A stretch of 23,766 nucleotides of DNA. Origin: Bacteroidota bacterium (GTDB lineage Bacteria; Bacteroidota; Ignavibacteria; Kryptoniales; JAKASW01). Where the stretch lies: positions 1-23,766 of the forward strand of contig JAJYJD010000019.1 in assembly GCA_021789755.1 (NCBI GenBank), given 5' to 3'. The position numbers were made by a program, and so were the translations under genes. This document shows positions 23,464-23,766 of the stretch, piece by piece (the stretch's first letter is position 1; each line of letters opens with the position of its first letter). The notes beneath the pieces are model-generated. The model worked only from the letters and a program-made list of their open reading frames with translations. It did not search any database and was not told where the DNA came from.

Positions 23464-23766
23464 CAGGTCTCCTCCTCCGTTTCAGTTGGTATCCACAAAA
23501 ACAATATTACCCAATGCGCGGACAATCTGCCAGAAGGAGCGGGCACATAATTAAGTTGCAGCCTGACTGGATCGCAAACGTTGCCGTCAACCCGAGGAAA
23601 TCCAAATACTGAAACGAGTGCCGAGCAAGGGCCCTTCAAAATCCGAACGACAAGCCGTCCTGACTTCGATGCGGTTTTACCTTCCAGATTGCTGCAAACC
23701 ATAGGCGGCTGACCTTGCCTTAGTTTCTATCGAGTGTTATAATAAAAAAGTGTTCTAAAATCAAGA
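23464..23766. other. 303-bp region upstream of the aldo/keto reductase
   Basis: No convincing gene. A 79-codon minus-strand frame (23463-23702) has no domain, no ribosome site and an odd composition. The region should hold the aldo/keto reductase promoter, which I cannot place, and a good plus-strand promoter near its right end. Confidence 0.5.
23715..23743 (+). promoter_or_regulatory. Strong sigma-70 type promoter pointing out of the window
   Basis: TTGCCT (23715-23720) and a perfect TATAAT (23738-23743) are spaced by 17 nt on the plus strand, followed by an A-rich run. It would drive a gene beyond the right edge, divergent from the aldo/keto reductase. Confidence 0.5.

Noticed and set aside
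23463..23702. 79-codon minus-strand open frame before the aldo/keto reductase
   Set aside because: No ribosome site or domain; it covers the region where the reductase promoter must be.

Overview
The window looks like a chromosome segment of a Gram-negative bacterium of the Bacteroidota/Chlorobiota/Ignavibacteriota (FCB) group; an ignavibacterium-like lineage is my best guess. The lineage is inferred from the mix of proteins (DUF4402-type secreted proteins, an outer-membrane usher, a FeS-type PurF, a Lon/Hsp20 cluster), not from a marker gene. Outer-membrane secretion genes make a diderm cell envelope certain. Most starts have a recognisable AGGAGG-like ribosome site. I see no tRNA, rRNA, CRISPR array, transposase or phage gene.

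Layout. Positions 1-1389 (plus strand) hold the end of a SCO1/SenC copper chaperone and a tandem hemerythrin-domain protein, in one operon. Everything else, 1434-23463, is on the minus strand. Read in the direction of transcription (right to left): an aldo/keto reductase; a proteostasis operon hsp20 - ferritin-like protein - lon; a housekeeping run purF - pgsA - ftsY - mutL; aspS followed after 1 nt by a GH31 alpha-glucosidase; then a fimbria-like locus. That locus is a one-domain DUF4402-like subunit with its own terminator, a two-domain DUF4402-like subunit, a PapD-like periplasmic chaperone, a very large usher and a small secreted protein. A PAS-domain protein ends the run.

The most interesting region is 2055-8667, a chaperone-usher secretion locus with unusual parts. 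The usher carries three tandem SPOR (peptidoglycan-binding) repeats at its C terminus, an architecture I do not recognise from classical ushers and which suggests an assembly pore anchored to the cell wall. Its first in-frame ATG lies about 85 codons inside the protein: the signal peptide and most of the N-terminal domain are only recovered if translation starts at an ATA codon (6040-6042), or if an ATG has been lost by mutation or sequencing error. The subunits share a Y-F-W-[LV]-G-G signature and a G-T-Y-x-G-x-F C-terminal strand, so they look like one subunit family.

A second region of interest is the hsp20 leader (22284-22347). A perfect 10-bp A/U-rich inverted repeat pairs with the ribosome-binding site, as expected of an RNA thermometer. 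In addition, the lon gene is bracketed by a 20-bp direct repeat (19/20 identical), and the ferritin-like protein between hsp20 and lon appears to have lost its metal ligands.
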